NCBI GenBank assembly: GCA_037367405.1
Contig: JAZKJV010000389.1
Coordinates: 1,488,001 to 1,552,000 of the forward strand
Reading direction: 5' to 3'
DNA: 64,000 bases
Source of the DNA: Ottelia alismoides
Taxonomy: Eukaryota > Streptophyta > Magnoliopsida > Alismatales > Hydrocharitaceae
Shown here: one piece after another, positions 1 to 10,440 of the stretch
Numbering within the stretch: the stretch's first letter is position 1
Layout of the letters: every line of letters begins with the position of its first letter
Notes under the pieces: generated by a model
Database searches by the model: none
The model's input: only the letters and a program-made list of their open reading frames with translations
Told to the model about the DNA's origin: nothing
Translations under genes and position numbers: made by a program

Positions 1-2
1 CA

Positions 3-1949
3 CGTGCAATTAAATGTGTTTTTCTGGGTTATTCCCAAACAAAGAAAGGGTATAGATGCTATGATCCTTGTGGTAAACGCTATTATATATCAGCTGATGT
101 CACCTTTTTCGAACAAACTCGCTTCTTCAATCAAGATGTGTCTGACATACCATTAGAACTTCCTCCTCCACCAATTGTCTATAAAAGAAAACATGTGTCC
201 CCTCTTGTTCCTGTTCCTCTACCAGTTCCTTTGTTGCAGGAAAATATGCCATCTTCAAGTGACCCCACCAATACTTCTCCGGATGATCCTCAGGAGCTTC
301 CCATTGCCCTACGCAGAACAAAGAGGCAATGCACTATCCATCCTATGTCTAATTTCACGTCCACTGATAGCCTATCATGTTCTGATAAAAGATATGCAGA
401 TGCTCTTATGACAATCTCTGTCCCAAGAGACTATCGCATTGCATTACAGGACCACGGGTGGCGACAAGCTATGAATGAAGAAATGGATGCTCTCAATTCC
501 AGAGGAACATGGGATCTAGTTCCGTGTCCCGAAGGTGTCAGGCCTGTTGCCTGCAGATGGGTCTTTACTACGAAACATTCTCCAGATGGTTCTATTGACA
601 GACTGAAAGAAAGACTTGTGGCAAAAGGCTTTACACAGACATATGGAGTTGATTACTTCGAGACTTTTTCACCTGTTGCCAGGATGGGGTCTATTCGTAC
701 TATCCTCTCTGTAGCCGTGAACAAAGGCTGGCCTGTTTTTCAACTGGATGTCAAGAACGCATTTCTATATGGTGATCTTGAGGAAGAGGTTTACATGATG
801 CAACCCCCAGGTTACGAAGTCGAGGGGGAGTATGTTTGCCGACTTCGCAAAGCAATTTATGGTCTAAAGCAAAGTCCGAGGGCATGGTTTGAGAGACTTA
901 GTTCAGAGATTAGCACTCTGGGCTTTCAGAGAACTACATCTTACCATTCAGTCTTTGTCAGAAAACGATCAACATGTACTGTCATACTAGCTGTATATGT
1001 GGATGACATGGTTGTTACAGGTGATGACGATAAAGGAGTGCTAGAAGTGAATACTTTTCTGCAAAAGGTTTTTGTCACCAAGGATCTGGGGCAACTTCGC
1101 TATTTTCTAGGTATAGAAGTCTTACGCACCAAGAAGGGGCTTCATATGTCACAAAGAAAGTACTGCTTAGATATACTAACTGAAGCAGGATTACTTGGGT
1201 GCAAGCCATCTGGCATACCTGCAGAACCAAAGAAACATTCTACACCAGATGATCCTGCCTTTGAAGATACTACAAGATACAGAAGCCTGGTTGGCAAACT
1301 TCTGTACCTTACTGTTACTAGGCCAGACATATCATATGCTGTGAACAGAGCTAGCCAACACATGGAGAAACCATGCTACAACCACTGGCAAGATGTTCTT
1401 CAGATCCTTCGCTACCTGAAGGAATCCCCTGGACGTGGTCTATTCTATGGGGCAAATGGATACACTAAGGTTGCTGTTTATGCTGATGCTGATTATGCAA
1501 GCTCACCTGAGGAGCGTCGTTCTACGACGGGCTATGCAATGATGGTAGGAGGTAACCTTGTTAGTTGGAGGAGCAAGAAGCAGACGGTGGTTTCCCGATC
1601 CAGTGCAGAGGCAGAATATAGGGCAATGGCCCAAGCCACATGCGAAATTACCTGGTTACTGTCTCTTTTGCAAGAACTCAATATTGCTATCACTACTCCT
1701 GTTCCTCTATGCCGCGATAACAAATCTGCCACTTATATTGCTACAAATCCTGTGTTCCATGAGAGGACCAAACACATTGAGATCGACTGTCATTTTGTTC
1801 GTGATGCTGTACGAGAAGGCAAGATTTCTACACCACATATCTCAACAGATCTTCAGCTTGCAGACATATTCACAAAGGCCTTATCAAAGAAGCGCCTTTC
1901 CTGGATATCTTCCAAGTTGAGCATGATCGATGGATATGCTCCAACTTGA
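3..1949 (+). CDS. Copia pol polyprotein, C-terminal part (integrase tail, reverse transcriptase, RNase H)
   Basis: An open frame runs in from the left edge and ends at the stop at 1947-1949. The first 45 codons give the integrase C-terminal motif around KCVFLGYS and YYISADVTFFE. A variable proline-rich linker follows, then RT from about 440 ([36 protein letters not shown]), with the catalytic YVDD at 996-1007. The RNase H part has VYADADYA, SRSSAEAEYRAMA and CRDNKSA, and ends with the usual ADIFTKAL and KLSMID motifs. No stop or frameshift is visible, so this part could encode a full-length product. The protein copies element RNA into DNA inside cytoplasmic particles. There is no internal start: the product would be cleaved from a gag-pol precursor that begins outside the window. 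Confidence 0.93.
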   Translation, partial: RAIKCVFLGYSQTKKGYRCYDPCGKRYYISADVTFFEQTRFFNQDVSDIPLELPPPPIVYKRKHVSPLVPVPLPVPLLQENMPSSSDPTNTSPDDPQELPIALRRTKRQCTIHPMSNFTSTDSLSCSDKRYADALMTISVPRDYRIALQDHGWRQAMNEEMDALNSRGTWDLVPCPEGVRPVACRWVFTTKHSPDGSIDRLKERLVAKGFTQTYGVDYFETFSPVARMGSIRTILSVAVNKGWPVFQLDVKNAFLYGDLEEEVYMMQPPGYEVEGEYVCRLRKAIYGLKQSPRAWFERLSSEISTLGFQRTTSYHSVFVRKRSTCTVILAVYVDDMVVTGDDDKGVLEVNTFLQKVFVTKDLGQLRYFLGIEVLRTKKGLHMSQRKYCLDILTEAGLLGCKPSGIPAEPKKHSTPDDPAFEDTTRYRSLVGKLLYLTVTRPDISYAVNRASQHMEKPCYNHWQDVLQILRYLKESPGRGLFYGANGYTKVAVYADADYASSPEERRSTTGYAMMVGGNLVSWRSKKQTVVSRSSAEAEYRAMAQATCEITWLLSLLQELNIAITTPVPLCRDNKSATYIATNPVFHERTKHIEIDCHFVRDAVREGKISTPHISTDLQLADIFTKALSKKRLSWISSKLSMIDGYAPT

Positions 1950-2025
1950 GGGGGGGTGTTAGAGATTGCAGAAGATTTCCTTCTTTATATTCTATTGTAA
2001 TCCCACGAGGGCTTTTATGTTAAGA

Positions 2026-2106
2026 GAATATTCTATGTGGCTATTTGTTAAGAGAATATTCTATAGAGAATATTCTATATTCTAAAGAATATTCTATAGA
2101 ATATTC
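2026..2106 (+). promoter_or_regulatory. Cluster of five GAATATTC palindromes (heat-shock-element-like) in LTR U3
   Basis: Five copies of GAATATTC lie at 2026-2033, 2054-2061, 2068-2075, 2087-2094 and 2099-2106, with one extra TTC at 2080-2082. Each copy is two inverted nGAAn units, the building block of heat-shock elements. The last ends 28 bp before the TATA box. Spacing between pairs is irregular, so they are not one continuous pentamer array. Binding by heat-shock factors is inferred from the motif and its position. The array could also be only a palindromic simple repeat. Confidence 0.6.
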
Positions 2107-2133
2107 TCCTTTGAGCCCTCTAGGGTTTAGTCC

Positions 2134-2165
2134 TATATAAGGACCCCTAGACCTTTTGAATAAAC
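2134..2165 (+). promoter_or_regulatory. TATA box and AATAAA-like signal in LTR
   Basis: CTATATAAGG at about 2133-2142 is a good plant TATA box in the expected U3/R position, and GAATAAAC about 20 bp downstream (around 2158-2165) resembles a polyadenylation signal. Having both in one LTR is normal, because the 5' copy promotes and the 3' copy terminates the element transcript. Confidence 0.6.
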
Positions 2166-2269
2166 ACCGAATCATCTTTTCTTATCATTCTTTCACAAAG
2201 CTAAAGAAAAGTGTACAAGAAACAAATGTGAAAACTCACAAAGTATAAACAACTTCCCTGTTTCCAACA

Positions 2270-3370
2270 TCCACTAAGAAATGACACCTCACAAAGGACT
2301 ACCATCCCACGCAAAGAGACTTGTAATAACTTGACTTAAAATTCCAGTCCACATATGAATATGTATTGTACACCAGTTCTAACTTATAAGAGAGTAGGAC
2401 CACAATAGAAATGTAACCCAAGCTTCGTGGATAGTCTGTGGTCTTGGTCCATGTGGGACCTCACACTATGACTCTAAGTTACGAAGAAGTCCTTAGGGTT
2501 GGGGTGTCTCCATAGCCATGCGGTGGGGCACAATGCATCCTAACTAAGTTCCCAACACGTCCACTAGCTTCACTAGACCAACTGAAGTTCTGATTCCTAA
2601 TTCAAATTTCAACCCACGACTCATCTGAACCACCCAAGTCCACATTCCATCGATAGAGTTCCCGATAAAAGGACACGATATGATTCGGTACATTTGATTC
2701 AGGATAATCGTTACTAATCTTATAGTCTTATAGTGTTTTATTTAATAAACTCGACGTCTTTCGTCACAAAGGTGAATCCGATTACTTATAGGTGGGGCCG
2801 ACACCTATAGGTACCTAAAAGTCACATTGGTAAGAAAAGATGAGCTTGGATTGTAGTTTAATGCTGCTTAGGGTCACCACTCACACCCCCTGTTAGTAAC
2901 ACATATTTTCAAGAGGAGTCACATAGAGCCCGTAGGCCTCATCACCAGGCGGAGAACACAAAGACACATCGTGCAACACAAAGTACAAGGCGCATAACCA
3001 CTCGACACCATGGAGGACAAATCATTAAGGCGCCAAAAGGAGCGCTAAGCAGCACACACAACACGTGATGAGCTAAGCAGCATTAATGTCTTGACCGGGT
3101 TATTTACGGTTGTCCAAGTTTCTATCCGAGGTTTCAAGAAGGCATGCTTCTCCTTGTTGGATTATTTTTCTTTTGTATTAAGCTTGATCTTCGAATTGAT
3201 TCATATATATATATGAATGTATGTATGCGTATGTTTGTGTATATAACCACAAATACAAGCAACCACATATATTTTAGAGATAACAACCACCTAGCAGTTA
3301 GAACCATGTACAATATCCTAGATCTCATTTTAAGCAATGAAGAGACAAAATGCATAAACCCTGAACAATT
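2270..3370. other. Non-coding stretch, nothing recognised
   Basis: No gene, LTR pair or terminal inverted repeat was found here. There is a short AT-rich stretch with ATATATAT and TGTATG repeats around 3203-3245. It is the flank into which LINE A inserted. Confidence 0.5.
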
Positions 3371-3813
3371 AAAACGACAAAATTCATGGGGGACTGGGTC
3401 AGAATCTGGGTTCAGGATGAGGAAGCGCTTGGTTGCGTAGGGTGGGGGCTGGGTCAGAATCTGCAACCAAAATTTCGGAAGGGGAGGTGCAGATAGAGTG
3501 GGGCGGCCGAGCGAAGTCGGCGGGAGATCAAGGGTGCATCGGATGCTACCGTTGGGTGGATCTTTGAGGCACTGAGCTCGGCAATGCCGTGAGCCAATCC
3601 GTTGCTTCCATTGTCGAGGTTTCTCTCACAGGAGCGGAGCATGTCCGGAAAGGCTACGGTCAAATGGGCCGCTGATGCTGGTGGGGATAGGCTGCAGGAA
3701 GGACACGCTATTCAAGGGCACATCAGACGTGGGCCTCGTTTCGACAGCGTTGTTCCGGTGTGACGTTATGCAAATAGCCCCCGGGAGGGTGATAGCCTGA
3801 GGATTGAAAGGAA

Positions 3814-4949
3814 TGGAGGAAAAGGAGCTGCTGAGGTGGTCGCATGAAGGGTGGACACAGCTTCTTTGGCGCAGGCCAAAGACGGTGGACGGTGTTCGCA
3901 TCCCAACTCGTCTGGATCGTGTGATCATTATAGGTATCCCATTTGCTCATCGGGAGCCGCGGGGACTGCGCATCATGCTGAGCAAGCTATTGAACGTTGT
4001 GGAGGTGGAGTCTACGGGGTTGCGTCCGGGGGAGCCACGCGACCCCATTTTCAGAGTGCGGAATTTTTCCTCAGCAGGGCTAGGTCAAAAAAAGTTAGCG
4101 GTTGCGGGGACGGTGTTGCACGTGGACATCGTTTCGGCGGAACAGAGCGACTTTGCTCGGAAGGAGCGCTTTAGAGGGGATCAACGGGAGCGGCAGGCCC
4201 TGGTGGTAATGCCGGCGAGAGGGGCGGTAGCTCCTCCGGAAGGGCGGCCAAGCTCGACGGAAGGCAAAGCAGGCACCCCTGTGGAAGGGGGAGCGTCGAT
4301 CGGGGCAGAAGGCGGAAGGGCGCTCATGCAGGAAGGTGAAGTGACACACGTGGTTCGTGGGACCCCTCATTTCCCAGGGGATATCCGCTTCGGGAATATC
4401 TGCTTCGGTCAACCTCTTGGTGTTTTCTTCCCCAGGTCGGTTTGGCTACCACCTCGTAACGCTGGAGCTGGGGAATCCGTCCTAGCGTGTCGGGCGGATG
4501 AACCACATATGACTTTATCGGACCCGGGTCCGAACCACGCGGATCCGTGGGGAAAGGAAGCAGCTGCCTGTCCGGTTTTGGAGCGGAGCGATTGGGCGGG
4601 GGTGGAATCTTCCTCAACCCGTGTACGAGTCTGGGAGGACATACCTGAGGCCCATCAGTCCGCTGGCTTTCGAGTGGGGATTGAGGCTACTCCGGGCACG
4701 ATCTCCATCGACGATTCGGTATTCAACTCGAATAGGAGGCACTCAGAGCAGGCGGTTCGACCGCAGTCAGTGGAGAAGGGAGGGGGGGCACAGGGGTCTA
4801 TATCGGCTTGGGCTACGGGTGAGGAGGTGCAGCTTGGGGCTGGGGAGCTGGATAGGGGGAGGAAGTCAGAGGAAAAAGATAGAAGAGATCAAGGTGAGCA
4901 AGCGCATCGGGAGGACATGCGAGAAGAAGCCGAGGGGCAGGGGGTGTGA
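3814..4949 (+). pseudogene. LINE A ORF1 (putative nucleic-acid-binding protein), decayed
   Basis: An open frame of about 380 codons precedes ORF2 in the ORF1 position of a plant L1. The first ATG in frame is at 3814, but coding similarity probably starts further left: a 40-codon frame opens at 3641 (MSGKATVKW) and ends in a stop, so the true N-terminus is likely frameshifted away. No CCHC zinc knuckle is visible. The C-terminal half is rich in Glu, Arg and Gly. In this class ORF1 binds element RNA. The assignment rests on position, not on a recognised domain. Confidence 0.5.
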
Positions 4950-5253
4950 GGGGTGGCTGGGAGGAGGCTGGTGGGAGTGTTCGTCTGCAGGGTGTCGATC
5001 CTTTTCCCTCGAGTGCGGAAGGAGGGTTGGGCAAATTTGGTGCATGCTATGTCAGAAGATCAAACGGGAAAGAACGAAGGAGGCAACGAAGAGTAGCGTT
5101 GCTTGAATCGTCAGAGCAGGAGGATGCGTCTCAGGAGCAACTTCAACAGGAGTCGGTTCCTTTGCAGCTGGGCTCAAACCGCTTCCAAATGTTGGATCGT
5201 TCCGTGGCTCACCGCCTCGGCCTCATCCCGCCCAAGAAGGTGTTCTGTACCTC

Positions 5254-8200
5254 ATGTCTTTGAAGGTACTGTCAAGGAACGACATGGGGTTAGGACGGGC
5301 TGAGAAAAGATGGAGAGTGAGAAATCTTGTCGGGGAGTCGGCCGCTGAAATTTTCATCGTCCAGGAGACTAAACTCTCTCCGGGGATGGGGGAGGTTCGC
5401 AGGGAGCTGGATGAGGGCAGGAAGTTCGCGATGTCGTCGCTGGATTCTCAAGGTGCGGCGAGAGGTCTGTTGTCTGCCTGGAACAAGGACGCCTTCGACA
5501 TCCTCGATGAGAAGAGGTCACTCTTTTGTCTTTCAATTTTGCTGAGACGGAAGAAGGATGACCTTCAAGTTTGGATCACAAACGTCTACGGCTCGAATGG
5601 CATGGAGAGGGGGTCCCTGACAGCGGATCTGGAACAGTTGGGCGAAGACTTTGCAAGAGCGGTTTGGCTAGTGGGAGGCGATTTGAATGTGACTTTACTG
5701 CCTGATGATCGCCCGCAGGGGGGTGGAGGCGGAGACCGGGGCTCGGAGGAACTGCGGGGGGTTCTGCACTCGCTGGGCATGAATTGAATTGACGCGGCTA
5801 GCTGTACGTACACGTGGCAGAATGTTAGATCGTGATTTAGGTTGGACCGGTTCCTCCTGTCTGTAGAGGGGGCTGAAACGTTTCCGCTCTCGAGAGCGTG
5901 GGCGCTGCCGCGGTCGCATTTGGACCACACGCCAATTCTGTGGTCGTCTGAGGAAGAAGGGATATCTAGATTTTTCTTCCGCTTTAAGAAGAGCTGGCTC
6001 TTGGAGGAAGGTTTTAGGCAGGTGGTGGAGACCCACTGGAGAGGGTGCACGTCAGACGGCTCGACGGTGGCGAGAATGGCAGCAAAGCTCCGATCGTTGA
6101 AGGAGTTCCTTTCAGACTTCGGAAGGGAGCTGAAGACAAAGCAATGGGCTAAACGGGAAGAGGTACAAGCGGAGGTAACCAGGCTGGACAGTGTAGACAA
6201 CAGCAGAGGGCTGCAGCAAGAGGAGTTCAAAAGAAGGCAAGAGCTGCTGGATGAGCTTTTGAGGGAAGATAAAAAGGACAAAATTGAATGGCGACAAAGA
6301 TCCAGACAGAGGTGGCTCAGAGAGGGGGACACCAACATGACATTTTTTCACCGCGTGGCCTCTGGGCGTCGGAGAAGAAACTACATCCATGATCTGGATG
6401 TTGATGGGGTTCGGGTTTCGGGAGAGGCCGCGATTGGGGGTGCGTTGAGGGGCCATTTCGTGCATGCTTCAAGGAGAAGGAGAGGTGCTGGCTGGGGATG
6501 GATGGGGACGGGTGTGTCGTCCTTGTCGTCGGAACATGCGGATGGCCTGCTAACCCCATTTTCGGAGGAGTTAAGAAGTGCGGTTTGGGATCTGAACTCG
6601 GATGGAGCCCCCGGCTCGGACGGTTTTCCGGTTTGCTTCTACCGTGACTTTTGCGAGATGTTAAAGGGAGAACTCTTGGAGATGATGAACGAGTTCAGAG
6701 AGGGGAACAACGGATTCGAAAAGATCAACAGGGCGTTGCTTTTCCTTCTTTCGAAGAAGGAAACATCGGGGAGGATCGATGACTACAGGTCCATCGCGCT
6801 CTCCAATGCCGTATATCTCATAGTCGCGAAGGTACTGGCGAACAGGCTGAGGGTGGTGATGGGTTCGGTGATACTTCAGGGGCAGTCAACATTCATTCCA
6901 GGGAGACAGATGGCAGATGGTGTGGTCATGACGTCGGAGATTTGCCTGGACTGGAAGCGGACGAAGACGAGAGGGGTGATGTGGAAAATTGACTTTGCTA
7001 AGGCCTACGACTGCGTTTATTGGAAGTTCCTTTGGATGTCTTTGAGAAGGAGAGGGTTCCCTGAGACCTGAATTGGCTTGATGAAGTGATGCGTAACCAC
7101 CTCCTCCTACTCTGTTTTAGTTAATGGTAGGCTTGAAGGGGGATTTTTTGAGCCACAAAGAGGAGTGAGGCAGGGTTGCCCGTTGGCACCAATGCTGTTT
7201 GTTTTAGTTGCGGATGCGCTGGGAGTCTTATTTAAGCCGGCAGTCGATTTGGGGTGGAGTGAGGGCTACAGGAGGGGGGACATCTCGATCCCCCTGTTGC
7301 AGTATGCTGACGACACGATCCTGCTATTGGGAGGAATAGAGGACCAAAATGCAAACACGGTGCACTTGGTTGAGATTTTTGGATCATTGTCCGGGTCTCG
7401 AAATCAACAAACGTAAGTCCTCGGTGATCACTTTTGAGTTGTTTGAGGTGGAGAGGCATGCTCTTGCCGACATGACTGAGTGCCCCTTGGGGGACCTCCC
7501 TATTACCTATCTGGGTCTGCTGCTGGTAGCGGGAAAATTGAGGAAGGCAGACTGGGACGGACTGATACAGAAGATTGAAGGCTGTCGCCCTCTCCAGGGG
7601 GGGAAATTGGTCCTGTTAAAGCACGTGTTTTCAGCTATACCGATCTTCTTCTACTCCACTCGGTTAATGCCAGTGGGAGTTAGAAAGCGTGTGGAGGTCC
7701 TGATGAGGAGGTTTTTTTGGTTGGATGGTAAGCAACAGGGGGTCGGTTTGCACCTGGTAAAATGGGAAGATATTACTAAAATGCGTAATGAAGGTGGCCT
7801 GGGAGTGCGGGATGTAGAAGTTATGAACATGGCGCTCCTCGCAAAGTGGGTCGTCCGTAGTTGGGGGACCATCAGATTCGCTGGCGGACAGATTGTTGAG
7901 GGCAATATACGAGGTGGAAGGTGAGCTGGTGGCTAGGAGATGTCGTTTCGAATCTCCGCTCTGGGCTGGGATTCGTCAGGTGTTGCCGCTTTTGTCGCAC
8001 AAGTTTAGGCCCGTGGTGGGGGATGGACGTCGATTCAGATTCTGGAGGGACGATTGGACGGGCGATGGACCGTTGGAGGAGAGGTATCCTCACCTTTTCG
8101 CTATGGCTACGTATAAGGAGTGCACTTTATGTCATTCGACGGTGGACGGTACGTGGGCTCCGCAGTTCAGATCGGCATTGTCGGACCACCGCACTGAGGA

Positions 8201-8776
8201 TTTTTTAAGGTTGCAGGAAGAATTACCAGAACCAAGGGAGTGGGGGTTAGATGTTGATCACTTTGTTTAGACGGAGTCAAGATTCACAGTTAGAAAAGCA
8301 TATAAAGAACTAAAGACAGAGACGGAGGAACGAGATGGTGAATTCTGCTCGGACGTCAAAATAATTTGGGCCTCAAAGGTACCGAACAGAGTTAAAATAT
8401 TTCTGTGGTGCTTAAGAAAGGGACGTCTCTGCGATAAGGCACGGAGGGGAAGGTTGATGGGCATCGAGGATACCGGATGCGACAGATGTCCTGGGCTGGA
8501 AGAGGACTCGGAACATATCTTTTTCAGATGCCTGGAATCAGAAGAGGTTTGGAGGACTCTGGATGTCCAATAGATCCAGAGTGAAGGAGCCACGGAGTTC
8601 TGGAGCTCTGTCAGTACGACCGGAGGCGATTCGACGAATGACTGCTCAAGGGGATTTGCGGCACTCTGGGCTATATGGTTGGCAAGGAATGATTTGATTT
8701 TCAACAATCAGAGGTTTTATCCCAAAAATGTAGTTTCTCACTGTATTGCGCTCCACTCTTTTTGGAGTTCGCATTA
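5254..8776 (+). pseudogene. LINE A ORF2: endonuclease, reverse transcriptase, zf-RVT; broken by stops and frameshifts
   Basis: It starts at ATG 5254. The N-terminus is an APE-type endonuclease (IFIVQETKLSP; GGDLNVTLLPDDRP near 5680). Stops at 5785-5787 and about 5833 interrupt it, then the same frame runs on through SHLDHTPILW. RT follows, with GAPGSDGFPVCFYRDF near 6605, FAKAYDCVYW near 6996 and the catalytic YADD intact at 7303-7314. Stops lie at 7069-7071 and about 7087. The frame shifts near 7395 and again near 7895. The C-terminus carries the zf-RVT domain (VPNRVKIFLWCLRKGRL and a C-x2-C...H-x5-C pattern around 8475-8530), with stops near 8268 and 8571. The normal product nicks target DNA and primes cDNA synthesis there. 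This copy cannot be translated whole. Confidence 0.9.
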
Positions 8777-8817
8777 ACGTCTTGTAATTGTGATAATTAT
8801 AAATGATATTCTTAAGC

Positions 8818-8843
8818 GGTGACCCCCTCAAGGGGGGTTCACC
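8818..8843 (+). ncRNA. 3'-terminal stem-loop of LINE A RNA
   Basis: GGTGACCCCCT and AGGGGGGTTCACC flank a two-base CA loop and pair along 11 positions, with a two-base bulge before TCACC. LINE C has the same hairpin at the same place with compensatory changes. It lies about 40 nt before the element end. In plant L1s, 3'-end stem-loops are thought to be recognised by the element's own RT; that function is inferred here. Confidence 0.6.
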
Positions 8844-8881
8844 CGTTTGTTACTAAAATAAAACCCGTTTGTTACTAAAAT
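8842..8881 (+). repeat. Duplicated about 20-bp unit forming the LINE A tail
   Basis: A unit with TTTGTTACTAAAATAAAA occurs twice in a row and replaces a simple poly(A) tail at the LINE 3' end. The second copy merges with the target duplication. Confidence 0.75.
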
Positions 8882-8895
8882 AAAACGACAAAATT

Positions 8896-10141
8896 TATAA
8901 AAACCTGTAGCCTACAACTTAACTCATATGGATAGATATTAATTAATTTTCTTACCATATTATAAGGCAAGACTCCAGATCTCTTAATAATATAGCAAGT
9001 GCCCATTTTTATACTTGAGATGGTGACAAAGAGCTAATTTTGTCATTAGACCACTGAGAAAGTGCAACTACTGTATACAGTTTATACGTGCCACAATATA
9101 TACTAGTTGAAGTTGAATAAAAACTATGTATGTGCCTTTTTTTCAGAAATAGGAACCATACTTTATCATGCACAGTGCTATGACCTATAAGCATGGTCAA
9201 AGGATTAGTTTGCTGCTATAATCCCCTGATGTATTCGGACGTGAGTCCAACAAGTATTATACCTGCCAGATCTGCCTATATTTAGAAAGGAAACTGCACG
9301 AGAGTCTTCAAAATCGAACTCTACAGCAACCACAAGAAATGTACCTGGTGAACTAATTGCTACAAAGTCCACTAACCAAATATTCACATGATGCACACAT
9401 TAATTGTTGACATTTTTTTTTCAGAAGTTACTGCCAACGTGAATACTATGGTAATAGATGCTGAGCAAAAGTTACTAAACAATGGACAATAATTACTAAA
9501 CAATGGACAATAACGAAATGGTGATAGGAATTAAGATGGTGGAATTTTTAGTGAATCAAAAACTTATATTACTTATATTCTGTGAACTCATCAAGACTCA
9601 AAGACAGTAAATTCACTTGAAAATGACGAGTATATTTCCAAACTGGCAACAAATCTTATGTACAGTTTTTTTTGTTACTTTCAGAACATTTTTACGTGAT
9701 CTTCAATTTTCTAGTCATACAAAAAAAACATTTGACAGATATTTGGACTGCACGCAAAGATTCATTAGCAAACAGGGAAAAGCATGATGACACTCAAACT
9801 CATTTCAAACATAAGTTAGAAACTCAACCCTTAGGTAATAACCACCAGATAAATTTGTGAAAGGACTGCGCAAATACTGATATTCCTGTGAACATTTTCT
9901 AAAAAAATGCATGAATTGGAGTCACCTTAGTATTACCTAGTAGATATCTCCTCCATTCATCTGTTGAGTCATATGCCATCAGAGTAGCTCAACTAATTAC
10001 TTAGTTATAAATTTGATCCATAACTTATCAGGTAGGAAATAAGCTCACGTTTACCAGCATTTGGTTATGAATACCTAAAATAAGCTTCCGTTTACTTAGC
10101 TTTTGGTTCTGGATACCCAATAATTGCCACGAACCACATGC
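8896..10141. other. AT-rich stretch, no gene recognised
   Basis: No convincing coding frame was found. A near-exact tandem copy of TTACTAAACAATGGACAATAA lies around 9471-9513. The region continues the LINE A target flank and may include introns of the CAP-D2-like fragment to its right. Confidence 0.45.
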
Positions 10142-10440
10142 CATTCCTCCACTCTACACCTACTAGGACTACAAAAGAGAGGTAATTCTCATCAGGACTG
10201 GAGGATCGAAATAACAATGTGAAGTTAATCTCTAGTGAAGTAGCAACCAAACCCAAAATTTCCCGCCGCACTGCTTCCCAATTCCAGCTCTTATGAGCAT
10301 TCCTCTTCTTTGATTGCACTCCTCCCTTCGAGACAACCCCCTGCTCCCTTCCTACCTCCTCTTCCGCCAAGACGATGCTCATAACGAAGAACGTGTGGAT
10401 CTTGAGTGGGTTCCTAAACCCCGCGACCTCTAACCTTTTC
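10142..10440 (-). pseudogene. Exon-sized fragment resembling condensin subunit CAP-D2
   Basis: On the minus strand an open stretch of about 95 codons reads FRNPLKIHTFFVMSIVLAEE, then a lysine-rich linker, then KSWNWEAVRREILGLVATSL and SSSPDENYLSFVV. This spacing of motifs (a ...TFF..IVL block, a variable linker, WNWE..R..IL.L...SLEI, and SS.PDENYLSF) matches my memory of plant condensin complex subunit 1 (CAP-D2), a HEAT-repeat protein needed for chromosome condensation. The frame is open from about 10529 to 10092, but similarity stops near 10150 and 10430, where splice sites could lie. No neighbouring exons were recognised, so this is probably a captured or orphaned exon, not a gene. The match was not tested by a search. 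Confidence 0.5.

Larger units (their letters stand above)
1..2269 (+). mobile_element. Ty1/Copia LTR retrotransposon, 3' part (5' end beyond window)
   Basis: The window opens inside the integrase C-terminal region of a Copia pol gene, which continues through reverse transcriptase and RNase H, a polypurine tract at about 1945-1956 and a 3' LTR (1957-2269). The 5' LTR, gag, protease and most of integrase lie to the left and cannot be checked. The visible frame has no stop before its natural end, so this is the least decayed Copia in the window and may be the youngest. Its LTR and pol differ from the short-LTR Copia family (A, B, C, E) further right. The lineage is not assigned. Confidence 0.93.
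1957..2269 (+). repeat. 3' LTR of the first Copia element
   Basis: The LTR begins TGTTAGAG directly after a G-rich polypurine tract following the pol stop, and ends ...TTTCCAACA, so it has TG...CA termini. It is about 313 bp. U3 holds an unusual array of GAATATTC palindromes, then a TATA box and an AATAAA-like signal. The 5' LTR is not in the window, so the boundaries rest on the PPT and the terminal dinucleotides. Confidence 0.82.
3385..8881 (+). mobile_element. Full-length L1-type LINE A (non-LTR retrotransposon)
   Basis: The element is 5.5 kb and lies between exact 14-bp target duplications AAAACGACAAAATT (3371-3384 and 8882-8895). It has a GC-rich 5' UTR, a decayed ORF1, and an ORF2 with endonuclease, RT and zf-RVT domains. 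The 3' UTR has a stem-loop (8818-8843), and the tail is a unit containing TTTGTTACTAAAATAAAA present twice. The duplication and the presence of both ORFs indicate a full-length insertion. It is now inactive because of several stops and frameshifts. LINE C (12142-13880) is a closely related copy. Confidence 0.88.

Noticed and set aside
3203..3245. ATATATAT/TGTATG run as a promoter
   Set aside because: Simple repeat with no gene downstream; no evidence of function.
3804..4949. Possible host gene
   Set aside because: It lies inside the boundaries of LINE A, directly upstream of ORF2, in the ORF1 position.
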